From Candidatus Gastranaerophilales bacterium (GTDB lineage Bacteria > Cyanobacteriota > Vampirovibrionia > Gastranaerophilales > Gastranaerophilaceae), in NCBI GenBank assembly GCA_947624265.1, contig CANQJQ010000003.1, positions 1 through 41,772 on the forward strand: DNA of 41,772 nucleotides, given 5' to 3'. The notes under the pieces were generated by a model. The model was given only the letters and a program-made list of their open reading frames with translations. It did no database searches and was not told the DNA's origin. Positions 22,930 through 31,361 of the stretch are shown piece by piece. The position numbers and the translations under genes were made by a program. How positions within the stretch are numbered: the first letter of the stretch is position 1; the number at the start of each line of letters is the position of its first letter.

Positions 22930-24435
22930 ATGGAAGAATTGGAAAAAAATAAACAATTTAATATCTTAAAGTGGATATTCATAATAATATCTTTAATACA
23001 CGTAGTATATGCAACAATTGTATTTAGAGGATTATATGAAGACGGATCTGTTTGGATGGTTCAACTATTAAACAATTTGGCAAATGGTTCCTGTAAATTA
23101 GAAATAGATTGGGGCCACACAAGATTTATTTTGATAGCTCTTATACAAATACCGGTAGTATTTGCATATAAGTTCTTACATATTACGAACAAATTTTCAC
23201 TTATGCATATTTTTACTTTTATTCAATTTTTCCTGCCGCTTTTAGTTTTATATTGGAACTATAAATTAACAAAACGTACGGGAAGAATTGATATATTATG
23301 CTGGAATCTTTTTATTTACGGTTGTATTAATCTTACTTTTTCTATCTTTTCCGTAGTTGAAATTATCACAGGATCTATATTCAATTTTATTTTATGGAAT
23401 TATTTGGCATCAAAGATAAATTATACAAAAAAAGATATATTTTATATTACCTGCTTATTAATAATAATGTTTGGAACATATGAATATATAACAGTTTTAG
23501 GTATAATATTTTTTGCTGCATCTTTATATTATGCCTCAAAAGAAACAATTAAGAAAAATAAATTGGTGAAAATCTTCATAGGAATAGGCTCACTCATTGC
23601 ATCAATATTCAACATTGTATATATGCTGAGAGTACCCGGTGAAGGAAACGAAATATTCAGATTCTTAAAAGAAGCTCACGATTATTTATCTTTGATATTT
23701 AATTTGAATATTACTTTTACATTTATTGCCATAGCAATAATCATAATGTTAATGTTCAGAAAAACATTTTTAACAAACAATTTGCTAATGTTAATATCGG
23801 CTGCATTTATATTTATGTTTATAAGATTATCAAACACACCAGAATTATCGATATATCCAATGTGGGAACAGCATTTAAGAACAATACCCTGCTGGTTAAT
23901 CCCATTATTATTTATTTGTATGTGGATAGCTGACATAATAAAAGAAGAAAAAAATAAAATAAAATTTATAAATTATATTTGCGTATTATTAATTTGCTCA
24001 ATAACTCAAACGTGCTGGCAATTTTATAACGATTATTATTGGAACAAAAATGTGGAATATTTAAAAAATGAATTAGAAAATACACAAGAGTTATTGTATA
24101 TACCGGCTGACCACGAAGAAATATCAAGTTTTCATAATAATAACTTAAGAAGATATATTTGGTTTGGCACTTATCCTGCTATGAGTATTTTATTTTCAAA
24201 AGAACATGAAATAAAAACCTTTTTATTAACTTATGATATTCAACCAGATCCAGGAAACATAACAGCCAGAGAATTTCTTTTTGTACCAAAAGATGAAGAA
24301 AATATCCTTTATATTCCGTATGGCAACAGAATAAATATAAAAAACGAATTTTGGGATTTAACAAAATGTGCCGAAGCTTTGGATAAATATAATAAAAAAC
24401 ATAAAATTAAAACAATTGAGGACATGCAAGAATAA
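22930..24435 (+). CDS. Polytopic membrane protein, possibly a GT-C glycosyltransferase
   Basis: 501 residues with about ten hydrophobic segments and a hydrophilic C-terminus of about 120 residues (from about residue 380), rich in Asp/Asn/Tyr. The first loop contains GLYEDGSVWMVQLLNNL (near 35-50), an acidic patch in the place where GT-C enzymes have their Asp/Glu catalytic pair, but no family signature is decisive. The gene is AT-rich. It could build a lipid-linked glycan, but this is uncertain. Confidence 0.5.
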   Translation: MEELEKNKQFNILKWIFIIISLIHVVYATIVFRGLYEDGSVWMVQLLNNLANGSCKLEIDWGHTRFILIALIQIPVVFAYKFLHITNKFSLMHIFTFIQFFLPLLVLYWNYKLTKRTGRIDILCWNLFIYGCINLTFSIFSVVEIITGSIFNFILWNYLASKINYTKKDIFYITCLLIIMFGTYEYITVLGIIFFAASLYYASKETIKKNKLVKIFIGIGSLIASIFNIVYMLRVPGEGNEIFRFLKEAHDYLSLIFNLNITFTFIAIAIIIMLMFRKTFLTNNLLMLISAAFIFMFIRLSNTPELSIYPMWEQHLRTIPCWLIPLLFICMWIADIIKEEKNKIKFINYICVLLICSITQTCWQFYNDYYWNKNVEYLKNELENTQELLYIPADHEEISSFHNNNLRRYIWFGTYPAMSILFSKEHEIKTFLLTYDIQPDPGNITAREFLFVPKDEENILYIPYGNRINIKNEFWDLTKCAEALDKYNKKHKIKTIEDMQE

Positions 24436-24440
24436 TTTTT

Positions 24441-24448
24441 GATATAAT
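24441..24448 (+). promoter_or_regulatory. Extended -10 promoter of tilS, with a predicted leaderless transcript
   Basis: TTTTTGATATAAT: a TGn extension and TATAAT at 24443-24448. Initiation 6-8 bases later coincides with the tilS ATG at 24455, so little or no 5' leader would exist. No -35 of quality is seen. Confidence 0.5.
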
Positions 24449-24454
24449 AATGGA

Positions 24455-25819
24455 ATGATAGAAACAGTAAAAAATATACTAAAAAAATATATAAATATTT
24501 CCTGTGAAACAACTTTAATTGTAGGCTTTTCGGGTGGATGGGACTCCATGTGCCTTTTAGATATTATGAATAAACTTTCAAAGGAATATGGTTTTTTACT
24601 TGTTGCCGCACATTTAAATCACAACTGGCGCGGAAAAGAATCCGAAGCGGAAAAAGAACGCTGTCTTGCTTTTTGTGAAGAAAATGATATTACCTTTATA
24701 TCAGATACTCTTGACCCTGATACAAAACCGTCGGAACTGCTTGCAAGAGAAATGAGGTATGACTTTTTTAAACGATGTGCCGAAGAATTTGAAGCGGATG
24801 CGATTTTAACTGCTCATACAAAAAGCGATAACGCGGAAACCATTTTATACAGAATTATAAAAGGTACAGGACTTAACGGTTTGGAAGGAATTAGAGAAGT
24901 AAGAGATTTGGGCGGTTTTAAAGTTATAAGACCCATTCTTAACTTCTCAAGAAAAGATATTGAAGCTTATTGTATTAAAAATGAATTATATCCCAATAAT
25001 GATTCAAGCAACACAAATACAAAATATGCAAGAAACAATATCAGACACAATATTATGCCCGCGATAAAAGTTATTAATCCGAATATTGAAAATTCTTTAA
25101 TTACTCTTGCGGAAATTGCCGCAGGGAACAATAAAGTTATTAATGAATTAATGCAAAATATTGAAAACCAAATAACAATAGGTGATAAGTGGCTTACTCA
25201 AAACTTTCTAATATTAAACTCCGCAATAAAGCAGCATTTTGTTTATAAATTGCTTGTAAAAAATGACCTTGAACCGAGTTTTACCAAAATTCAGGAACTA
25301 ATTAATTTTATCAGCGAAAATCAAAAATCAAAAACAGGTAAAACTCTATCCGTAACTAACGATAAATGGCTTTTTGTTTCACATAAATACACCTATTTTA
25401 TCAGCGAAGAACATTATAAAAAAATTGAAGAAATTATAAATATAGAAAAAGCCGGCAGTTATAATTTTGGAGAATATAAAGTTATAGTTGAAGAAACAAA
25501 AGAAAAAATAGAAAAATTTCCAAAAGCAATAAGTTACAGTGCCTTTGTCGATTTAAGCAATATCGGTTTCCCTTTAACATTAAGAACAAGAAGAAACGGT
25601 GATATTATTCAACCCTTTGGTATGCAGGGGAAAATGAAACTGAAAAAATATTTTATAAATAAAAATATACCCGAACACGACCGCGATAAAATTATATTGC
25701 TTTGCAGGGAAAACGAAGTACTGTGGGCAGCAGGCGTAGGTCTGAGCGAAAAATTAAGGACAAAAGATTTGCCGACTCATAAATTATATTTGGAAAAACA
25801 GGAAAATAAAAATGCTTGA
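24455..25819 (+). CDS. tilS: tRNA(Ile)-lysidine synthase
   Basis: 454 residues. The N-terminal PP-loop ATPase motif SGGWDS at residues 26-31 (usual SGGxDS), HLNHNWRGKESEAE near 53-66 and the RNNIRHNIMP segment near 192-201 are those of TilS; the C-terminal part (RRNGDIIQPFGMQGKMKLKKYF near 370-392) is the TilS substrate-binding domain. It modifies C34 of tRNA-Ile(CAU) to lysidine, allowing AUA decoding, important in an AT-rich genome. It overlaps hpt by 8 bases, as in many bacteria. Confidence 0.96.
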   Translation: MIETVKNILKKYINISCETTLIVGFSGGWDSMCLLDIMNKLSKEYGFLLVAAHLNHNWRGKESEAEKERCLAFCEENDITFISDTLDPDTKPSELLAREMRYDFFKRCAEEFEADAILTAHTKSDNAETILYRIIKGTGLNGLEGIREVRDLGGFKVIRPILNFSRKDIEAYCIKNELYPNNDSSNTNTKYARNNIRHNIMPAIKVINPNIENSLITLAEIAAGNNKVINELMQNIENQITIGDKWLTQNFLILNSAIKQHFVYKLLVKNDLEPSFTKIQELINFISENQKSKTGKTLSVTNDKWLFVSHKYTYFISEEHYKKIEEIINIEKAGSYNFGEYKVIVEETKEKIEKFPKAISYSAFVDLSNIGFPLTLRTRRNGDIIQPFGMQGKMKLKKYFINKNIPEHDRDKIILLCRENEVLWAAGVGLSEKLRTKDLPTHKLYLEKQENKNA

Positions 25820-26351
25820 TAAAAACAAAAACGACTTAAAGATATTAATAACGGAAAAACAACTGCAGGATAAATTAAAAGAACTCGCCGAAAAAATTGA
25901 AAATGTTTTTGATAAAAATGAAGACATATATGTAATATGCGTTTTAAAGGGTTCTGTCATGTTTTGTGCGGATTTAGTTAAGCATATTCACAATAATGTT
26001 CAAATGGAATTTATAAGAATATCAAGCTACGGCAACGAAACAAAATCTACAAATAACTTGCAGGCAATAGATTTAACTCTGCCGAATTTAAACGGGAAAA
26101 ATGTTTTAATTGTTGAAGATATTATTGATACCGGACTTACGGCAAGATTTTTAACCGATTTGTTTAAAATAAAACACGAACCCAAAAAAGTATTATTCGT
26201 ATCGCTTTTAAATAAAAAATGCGCACGAAAAATAGAAATCGAACCTGATTTATACGGGTTTGAAATAGATGATAAATTTGTAGTGGGTTTTGGTTTGGAC
26301 TATAAAGGCTACTTTAGAAATCTGCCCTATATAGCTTATTTCCCAAATTAA
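25812..26351 (+). CDS. hpt: Hypoxanthine phosphoribosyltransferase
   Basis: 179 residues, usual size. The PRPP-binding motif VLIVEDIIDTGLTARFL near 97-113 with its paired acidic residues, and GFGLDYKGYFRNLPYIA at the C-terminus (near 156-172) are those of Hpt. It converts hypoxanthine (and guanine) with PRPP to the nucleotide, a purine salvage step. The gene starts inside the tilS stop region (8-base overlap), so tilS-hpt is an operon. Confidence 0.95.
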   Translation: MLDKNKNDLKILITEKQLQDKLKELAEKIENVFDKNEDIYVICVLKGSVMFCADLVKHIHNNVQMEFIRISSYGNETKSTNNLQAIDLTLPNLNGKNVLIVEDIIDTGLTARFLTDLFKIKHEPKKVLFVSLLNKKCARKIEIEPDLYGFEIDDKFVVGFGLDYKGYFRNLPYIAYFPN

Positions 26352-26542
26352 AACCAATCACCTTTTACGTATACATTTTTAAATTGGAATAATACAAACC
26401 CCAGCCGATTAAAAATTGCATCTTTTGTTGAGGCAAAGTTTAACTGCGCTTTCTTATACAGATTTGTATATTTATCCAGCATAGACTTCAGATTTTTAAT
26501 ATCATGCTCAAGTTCTAAGTCCAACTCTACATTAGAAATCAT
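26348..26542 (-). CDS. Small helical protein, unrecognised
   Basis: 64 residues, mostly one long helix (LDLELEHDIKNLKSMLDKY), then an aromatic C-terminus. A GGGGTAGTGA precedes the ATG. It overlaps the hpt stop by 4 bases in convergent orientation. It might be a real small protein, but it has no family and short length, so confidence is modest. Confidence 0.4.
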   Translation of the reverse strand: MISNVELDLELEHDIKNLKSMLDKYTNLYKKAQLNFASTKDAIFNRLGFVLFQFKNVYVKGDWF

Positions 26543-26636
26543 TCACTACCCCAAATAAATATTTATATTACCTTACTAATATATAAAGTATTTTTTTTGG
26601 AAAAAATTACCAAATTTAAAATAATTGTTACAAAGA

Positions 26637-27473
26637 TTAAACTTCTTCTTGGTCTATATTTTCAAGTGCAATATTTTTTAATTTTTTTTCAATTTTTCTG
26701 TTCCAAGGTAAATCCTGCCTGAAAATATATTCATAACCCGTAACTTCACCTTTAGAGAATGTTGCAAGCTGTTCATCACACAATTGTTCAAACTCTTTTT
26801 GAATTTTAAGTGTAAATTCATGCCTGTCAAACTTGCAGTTTTCTTTAGTAATAATAATCGGTTCACCCACTTGGGCTAAGCATTCGGGTCTATCCTCACG
26901 CAAAAAAGTATAATTAACCGCGAGAGGAATAAGATTAACTCCTCCGTGTTGTTTTGCAACATTTTGAGCTATATAAGCAAGCCCCGTTTGAAATTCTATA
27001 GGTCTAAAATTTGGCGGTTTAACAATACCCTGAGGGAAAATCCAAAATCCCAAATCAGGTTCTTTAAGGTTTTCAACAATGTATTTTAAAGAAATCATAG
27101 CCGCCTGAGCCGAAGCTTTATTTACGGGAAACGCACCTATAAAGGAAAACAAAGGAAATCTGTTCATTTCTTCTATCATCATACGGGGTTTAACCTTAAA
27201 AGCTCGGCGCATAAGGTTGTAGCCGACAATACCGTCCCACCAGTTCATATGCGGAGCATATATTATGGAAGGATAATTTTTATTTCGGTGTTCATTAAAA
27301 GCTTCAAGATTTTTTATTCTTAAAGCATAAAATCTGTGGCTTAACATTCTAAAAAACACTCTGTCCGCAATCCAAGTCCAAAAAGCGTAGTTATGAGCTT
27401 TTCTAAATTTCTCTTTTCTGTTTCTCAGCCTTGTGGGCGGAATATCAGAATATAATTTTTCTGTCTTTTGCAT
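26637..27473 (-). CDS. PlsC-like lysophospholipid acyltransferase family protein
   Basis: 278 residues. APHMNWWDG contains the HX4D acyltransferase motif (His75, Asp80) and FWIFPQGIVKPPNF (near 142-155) is in the place of the EGTR-like substrate motif, with Gln for Glu. Segments NRFPLFSFIGAFPVNK fit the glycerol-3-phosphate/lysophospholipid acyltransferase group, tolerant of variation. It lies downstream of mgtC in an operon running from oppB. Predicted cytoplasmic or membrane-surface. Confidence 0.83.
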   Translation of the reverse strand: MQKTEKLYSDIPPTRLRNRKEKFRKAHNYAFWTWIADRVFFRMLSHRFYALRIKNLEAFNEHRNKNYPSIIYAPHMNWWDGIVGYNLMRRAFKVKPRMMIEEMNRFPLFSFIGAFPVNKASAQAAMISLKYIVENLKEPDLGFWIFPQGIVKPPNFRPIEFQTGLAYIAQNVAKQHGGVNLIPLAVNYTFLREDRPECLAQVGEPIIITKENCKFDRHEFTLKIQKEFEQLCDEQLATFSKGEVTGYEYIFRQDLPWNRKIEKKLKNIALENIDQEEV

Positions 27474-27516
27474 TTTTAACCCCAGACCATTTAATTATAT
27501 CATTTTTTCAAAACTT

Positions 27517-28230
27517 TTAATCAAATATTTCCTTTACGCTTAATGATTTTAATATTTTTAAATCGTCGAGTTTCTTGTAAATAGTTACAACGGGATTTTT
27601 TTCACTTGAAAAAACTTTAGCATTGACTTTAATACAATCGGCATCTTCATCAACGGTTTTATGATTATAATCAATAACCTCAGGGAAAATCCCTATAAAT
27701 TTATTGTATATTCCTTCATATTCATCATACTTACAAACAAAAGAAATTTTAACCTTCCTTAAGTGTTTAAGATTTTTAGGCATTATTTTAAATTCAAAAA
27801 TTCTGATTAGAACAAGAATAGCTACCGCAAAAACCGTAGACACAACAGCGATGTTAATAAAACCGCATCCGCAAGCCATACCTATAGCGGCTACAATCCA
27901 TAAAGTTGAAGCGGTAGTTAAACCCGTAATTGTTAATCCCTGTCTTAGAACAGTACCTGCACCAATAAAACCTATACCTGTAATAATTTGAGCTGCAACC
28001 CTTGCAGGGTCTCCCATCGGATATAAACTTACAGCTGTTGAAAATCCGTATATTGAAAGTATTGTAAATATGCAAGAACCCAAACAAACCATTATTTGTG
28101 TTCTCAGTCCTGCTGATTTATTTGTTATTTCACGTTCAAATCCGATTACGGAACCTAAAATAATAGAGAATAATATTCTTATAAGAATATCAGCGTTCTC
28201 TATCTGAAAATAATGTAAAAAATCGTGCAT
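27517..28230 (-). CDS. MgtC/SapB family membrane protein
   Basis: 237 residues with five hydrophobic segments. The N-terminal SIILGSVIGFEREITNKSAGLRTQ (near 19-43) is the MgtC/SapB signature, followed by VCLGSCIFTILSIYG and ITGIGFIGAGTVLRQG. The C-terminal 85 residues are a soluble alpha-beta domain, as in the longer MgtC-like proteins. MgtC members modulate F-ATPase or Mg2+ homeostasis and help intracellular survival in some bacteria. The gene follows oppC after 6 bases. Confidence 0.9.
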   Translation of the reverse strand: MHDFLHYFQIENADILIRILFSIILGSVIGFEREITNKSAGLRTQIMVCLGSCIFTILSIYGFSTAVSLYPMGDPARVAAQIITGIGFIGAGTVLRQGLTITGLTTASTLWIVAAIGMACGCGFINIAVVSTVFAVAILVLIRIFEFKIMPKNLKHLRKVKISFVCKYDEYEGIYNKFIGIFPEVIDYNHKTVDEDADCIKVNAKVFSSEKNPVVTIYKKLDDLKILKSLSVKEIFD

Positions 28231-28236
28231 AAACTG

Positions 28237-29334
28237 TTATCTTTCCTTACTGTTAGGGTCAAGCGCATCTCTTATTGTATCACCAATTACATTAAATGAT
28301 AAAACCGCAACAAAAATTAAAAAACCGGGGGTTAAAAGCCAAGGGCGTGAGATTATATTGATAAATTCCTGAGCTTCTTTAAGCATATTTCCCCAGCTGG
28401 CATCAGGCTGTTGAATACCCAAACCCAAAAAGCTTAAACCTGATTCTGAGAGTATATAAGAAGGAACACTCAAGGTCATGGCAACTATTACATAGCTTAA
28501 AGTTTGAGGCAATATATGATAAATTATTGTCCGCATATTAGATGCCCCCATGGCTTCTGAGGCTGTAACAAACTCTTTTTTCTTAATTGATAAAACCATA
28601 CCTCTTACTACGCGTGAAAATCCTGCCCAGCCGATAAGCGCCAATATAACTACAATAAGCGCAAACCTTTGTGTGCTTGTCATATTTGCAGGTAAGATAG
28701 ATGCCAAAATAATTAACAGATAAAAACTCGGTATAGACATTATGGCTTCAGCCATTCTCATCATAATAAAGTCTGTTTTTCCGCCTAAATACCCTGAAAT
28801 CCCGCCATATAACATTCCCAAAGGAAACGACACTAACAAAGCCAAAAAACCTATTGTAAGCGATATTTGACCTCCGTATAAAAGCCTTGAAAAATTGTCG
28901 CGTCCGTTTATATCGGTTCCTAAAAGGTATAGTTCTCCGCCTTTATCAACATCATAAAAGTGCCTTTTTAAAGGTATCATACCCCAGAGTTTATATTTTT
29001 CTCCTTTTGCAAAATATTTTACTTTATACTTTTGAGTCCTGTCTTCAATGTATTTTGTTTCAAAATTTTCTTTGTCAAAATATCTTATGTAGTTATATGT
29101 GTAGGGAAAACTCAATTTGCTTTTTTCGTTAATTATATATATTTTAGACGGCGGACAGTAGGATTTATTTCTGTTTGAATATTCTTTAGAATAAGGGCTT
29201 ATAAAAGAAGCTAAAAACACAAAAAGGTATAAGCAAACCAGTACCCAAAAAGCGATTTTTGCGAATTTATCCTTTAAAACCGCTTGTAAGATATTTTCAT
29301 TTTGTATTGAGTTAAATTCGGGGAGTTTTGCCAT
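28237..29334 (-). CDS. oppC: ABC peptide-transporter permease, OppC/DppC type
   Basis: 365 residues. The C-terminal 200 residues are the binding-protein-dependent transport domain (TIGFLALLVSFPLGMLYGG, then the EAA-loop segment KKEFVTASEAMGASNMRTIIYHILPQTL near 254-281). The N-terminal OppC helix (near 28-48) is followed by a long extracytoplasmic loop of about 110 residues, unusually Tyr/Lys/Phe-rich. It shares one base with oppB's stop. No binding protein or ATPases are in the window, so the rest of the transporter is elsewhere. Confidence 0.88.
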   Translation of the reverse strand: MAKLPEFNSIQNENILQAVLKDKFAKIAFWVLVCLYLFVFLASFISPYSKEYSNRNKSYCPPSKIYIINEKSKLSFPYTYNYIRYFDKENFETKYIEDRTQKYKVKYFAKGEKYKLWGMIPLKRHFYDVDKGGELYLLGTDINGRDNFSRLLYGGQISLTIGFLALLVSFPLGMLYGGISGYLGGKTDFIMMRMAEAIMSIPSFYLLIILASILPANMTSTQRFALIVVILALIGWAGFSRVVRGMVLSIKKKEFVTASEAMGASNMRTIIYHILPQTLSYVIVAMTLSVPSYILSESGLSFLGLGIQQPDASWGNMLKEAQEFINIISRPWLLTPGFLIFVAVLSFNVIGDTIRDALDPNSKER

Positions 29335-30302
29335 TAAACAGCCTCCACTCTCGGATCAACTATCTTTAATAATATGTCAGCTAAAAGATTTCCGGCAACA
29401 AGCATTAAGGTACCTATCATTAAAGATGCCATTACAAGATTAATATCAGATTTCATAACCGCTTCAAGGATTAATCTGCCAAGCCCCGGATACTGAAATA
29501 CGTATTCTGTTAAAGCAGCCCCGCTTAAAAGTGATGCAAATTCAAACCCTAAAAGAGTAACCATTGGGTTAATTGCATTACGAAGCGCATGTTTATATAT
29601 TACTTTTGTTTCACTCAAGCCTTTAGCTCTTGCAAATTTAACATAATCCGATTCCAATACATCCAGTAAATTTCCTCTCATTTGTCTTTGAAGCCCCGAT
29701 AAGGATATCGTAAATAAAACTACTACAGGCAAAACCAAATGATGTAAAACATCCAAAACTTTACCTAAAGGCGAAAGCTCCGAGTAATTAAAGCTTGTCA
29801 GACCTCCTGTAGGAAACCAGCCAGTTTTAACGGCAAATATTAACAACAATAAAGCAAAAAAGAATGACGGAATTGCCATCCCAATACTGGATAATATTGT
29901 AAGAATTCTGTCAATCGGCTTTCGCCAATGAAGCGCTGCAACAATACCTAAAGGAATACCCGCAGTCCAAGTTAAAAATATTACAAAGCTTGTTAAAAGC
30001 AGAGTATTGGGTATTCTTTCAAGAAGTTTATCGGATACTTTTTCGCCCGTGGTACAATAACCCATATCTCCTTTAACAAAACTTTTCAGCCATTTGCCGT
30101 ATTGAACAATAACGGGTTTATCCAGTCCGAGTCTTTGAGTTTCATAATTTAAGGTTTCCTGCGTTATGGAGGGATTTAACTTTAATTCCGCCAACGGGTC
30201 AACGGGAGCTAATCTTATCAGAAAAAAACTTATAACGGATACCATAAATAATAACGGTATCGTTTGCAAAATCCTTTTTATTACATATCCTAATAAATTC
30301 AT
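29334..30302 (-). CDS. oppB: ABC peptide-transporter permease, OppB/DppB type
   Basis: 322 residues, typical for OppB. The N-terminal GYVIKRILQTIPLLFMVSVISFFLIR helix, the PVIVQYGKWL segment, and the C-terminal EAA loop (KFARAKGLSETKVIYKHALRNAINPMVTL near 222-250) are hallmarks of dipeptide/oligopeptide/nickel permeases. It is the first gene of the minus-strand operon oppB-oppC-mgtC-acyltransferase. A permease pair without its ATPase is normal if the other parts are at another locus. Confidence 0.92.
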   Translation of the reverse strand: MNLLGYVIKRILQTIPLLFMVSVISFFLIRLAPVDPLAELKLNPSITQETLNYETQRLGLDKPVIVQYGKWLKSFVKGDMGYCTTGEKVSDKLLERIPNTLLLTSFVIFLTWTAGIPLGIVAALHWRKPIDRILTILSSIGMAIPSFFFALLLLIFAVKTGWFPTGGLTSFNYSELSPLGKVLDVLHHLVLPVVVLFTISLSGLQRQMRGNLLDVLESDYVKFARAKGLSETKVIYKHALRNAINPMVTLLGFEFASLLSGAALTEYVFQYPGLGRLILEAVMKSDINLVMASLMIGTLMLVAGNLLADILLKIVDPRVEAV

Positions 30303-30417
30303 ACGCTAATTTTAAAATATATGTTAATTTTTGGCAATTAGCCTTTAATTTTCTAAAATAATAAACTTCTCTAAATTGTAAAATAATATTTCAATATTTA
30401 TTAATATCGTAATTTTT

Positions 30418-30425
30418 GATACAAT
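30418..30425 (+). promoter_or_regulatory. Extended -10 promoter of the AAA protein pair
   Basis: TTTTTGATACAAT: a TGn extension followed by TACAAT (30420-30425), 32 bases before the ATG at 30457, and a GGGAAGGA Shine-Dalgarno. The pattern matches the tilS promoter at 24443. Confidence 0.5.
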
Positions 30426-30456
30426 AATATAATTTCTAAAAAGGGAAGGATAAATA

Positions 30457-31353
30457 ATGCAGGTAACATTTGGGGTTAATAATCAAGCCGGATATATTTT
30501 TCAGGACATGCCTTATAATGAAAAAAATACTTATCCTTCATATATAAATAAAAATAATTCGGATACTTTTGAACGGCAATCGTTAAAGAACAAAATCAAA
30601 AGTAATAAAAAATTGATAATAGGCGGTGCAATAATAGGTACAGCTGTTATAGGGGCAATAGTATTCAGAAAAAATATAGCAGGCTTGATAAAATCTGTAA
30701 AAGCTCCCAAACAAACAGTAACAGAGCCTGTAAAAACATCAGGTCTGACAGAAGATATGATTAATAAAGCAAAGGATTTCCTTATAAATGATGTTCAGAC
30801 CACAGGTGAAGCAACGGCTAACGGAATATGTTTTTACGGTCCGGATTCACTCGGAAAAGAAAAAGCAATTTCTCAGTTTTTAAATGATTTACAAACTTCC
30901 GGATATAAAATAGAGCATGCTCCAAGGGTAAATAATACCCCACTTCAGGAAATAAGCGGCCATATAAATGAATTAATTAAAGAAGCGGAAGAAAGATTTA
31001 ATTCATCAAAAATAAGAACTGCAATAGTAGTAAGAGATATAGATAAAATTGCATCAGACAGACGCATAGGCAACGGAGAAACATCAAGTGTTGTAAGTGC
31101 TTTATTAAAAATGCAGGATTGCAGAAAACGAGGTTTTGCTTGGATATCGGAGGCTGTGGATGTATCAAAAGTTGATGCTGCAGTTGCAAGAATGGGCAGA
31201 ATGGAGCATAAAATTCCTATAATGCCGTTAGCAGACGAACCAATATCCGTATGGAATAAGTATATTGCACTTATTGAAAGATTTAAAGACGGAGTTAAAA
31301 AAGATACTCTTTTACAAGAAGCACGAGAAATAATAAGTAAGAAAGGAATATAA
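30457..31353 (+). CDS. Membrane-anchored degenerate AAA-type protein
   Basis: 298 residues. After MQVTFGVNNQ there is a transmembrane helix at about 53-70 and then an AAA-like domain. The Walker-A position reads YGPDSLGKEK (about 127-136): the P-loop Gly and Lys remain, but the Thr/Ser after Lys is Glu. The Walker-B position (IVVRDIDKIA, about 189-198) lacks the usual DE. A likely arginine-finger region VARMGRMEHKIP follows near 243-254. It is 8 bases before a second AAA protein and probably forms a complex with it. It is likely a weak or non-hydrolysing subunit. Its TFG tag near the N-terminus resembles that of the next protein's SFG. Confidence 0.72.
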   Translation: MQVTFGVNNQAGYIFQDMPYNEKNTYPSYINKNNSDTFERQSLKNKIKSNKKLIIGGAIIGTAVIGAIVFRKNIAGLIKSVKAPKQTVTEPVKTSGLTEDMINKAKDFLINDVQTTGEATANGICFYGPDSLGKEKAISQFLNDLQTSGYKIEHAPRVNNTPLQEISGHINELIKEAEERFNSSKIRTAIVVRDIDKIASDRRIGNGETSSVVSALLKMQDCRKRGFAWISEAVDVSKVDAAVARMGRMEHKIPIMPLADEPISVWNKYIALIERFKDGVKKDTLLQEAREIISKKGI

Positions 31354-31361
31354 TTTTAATT

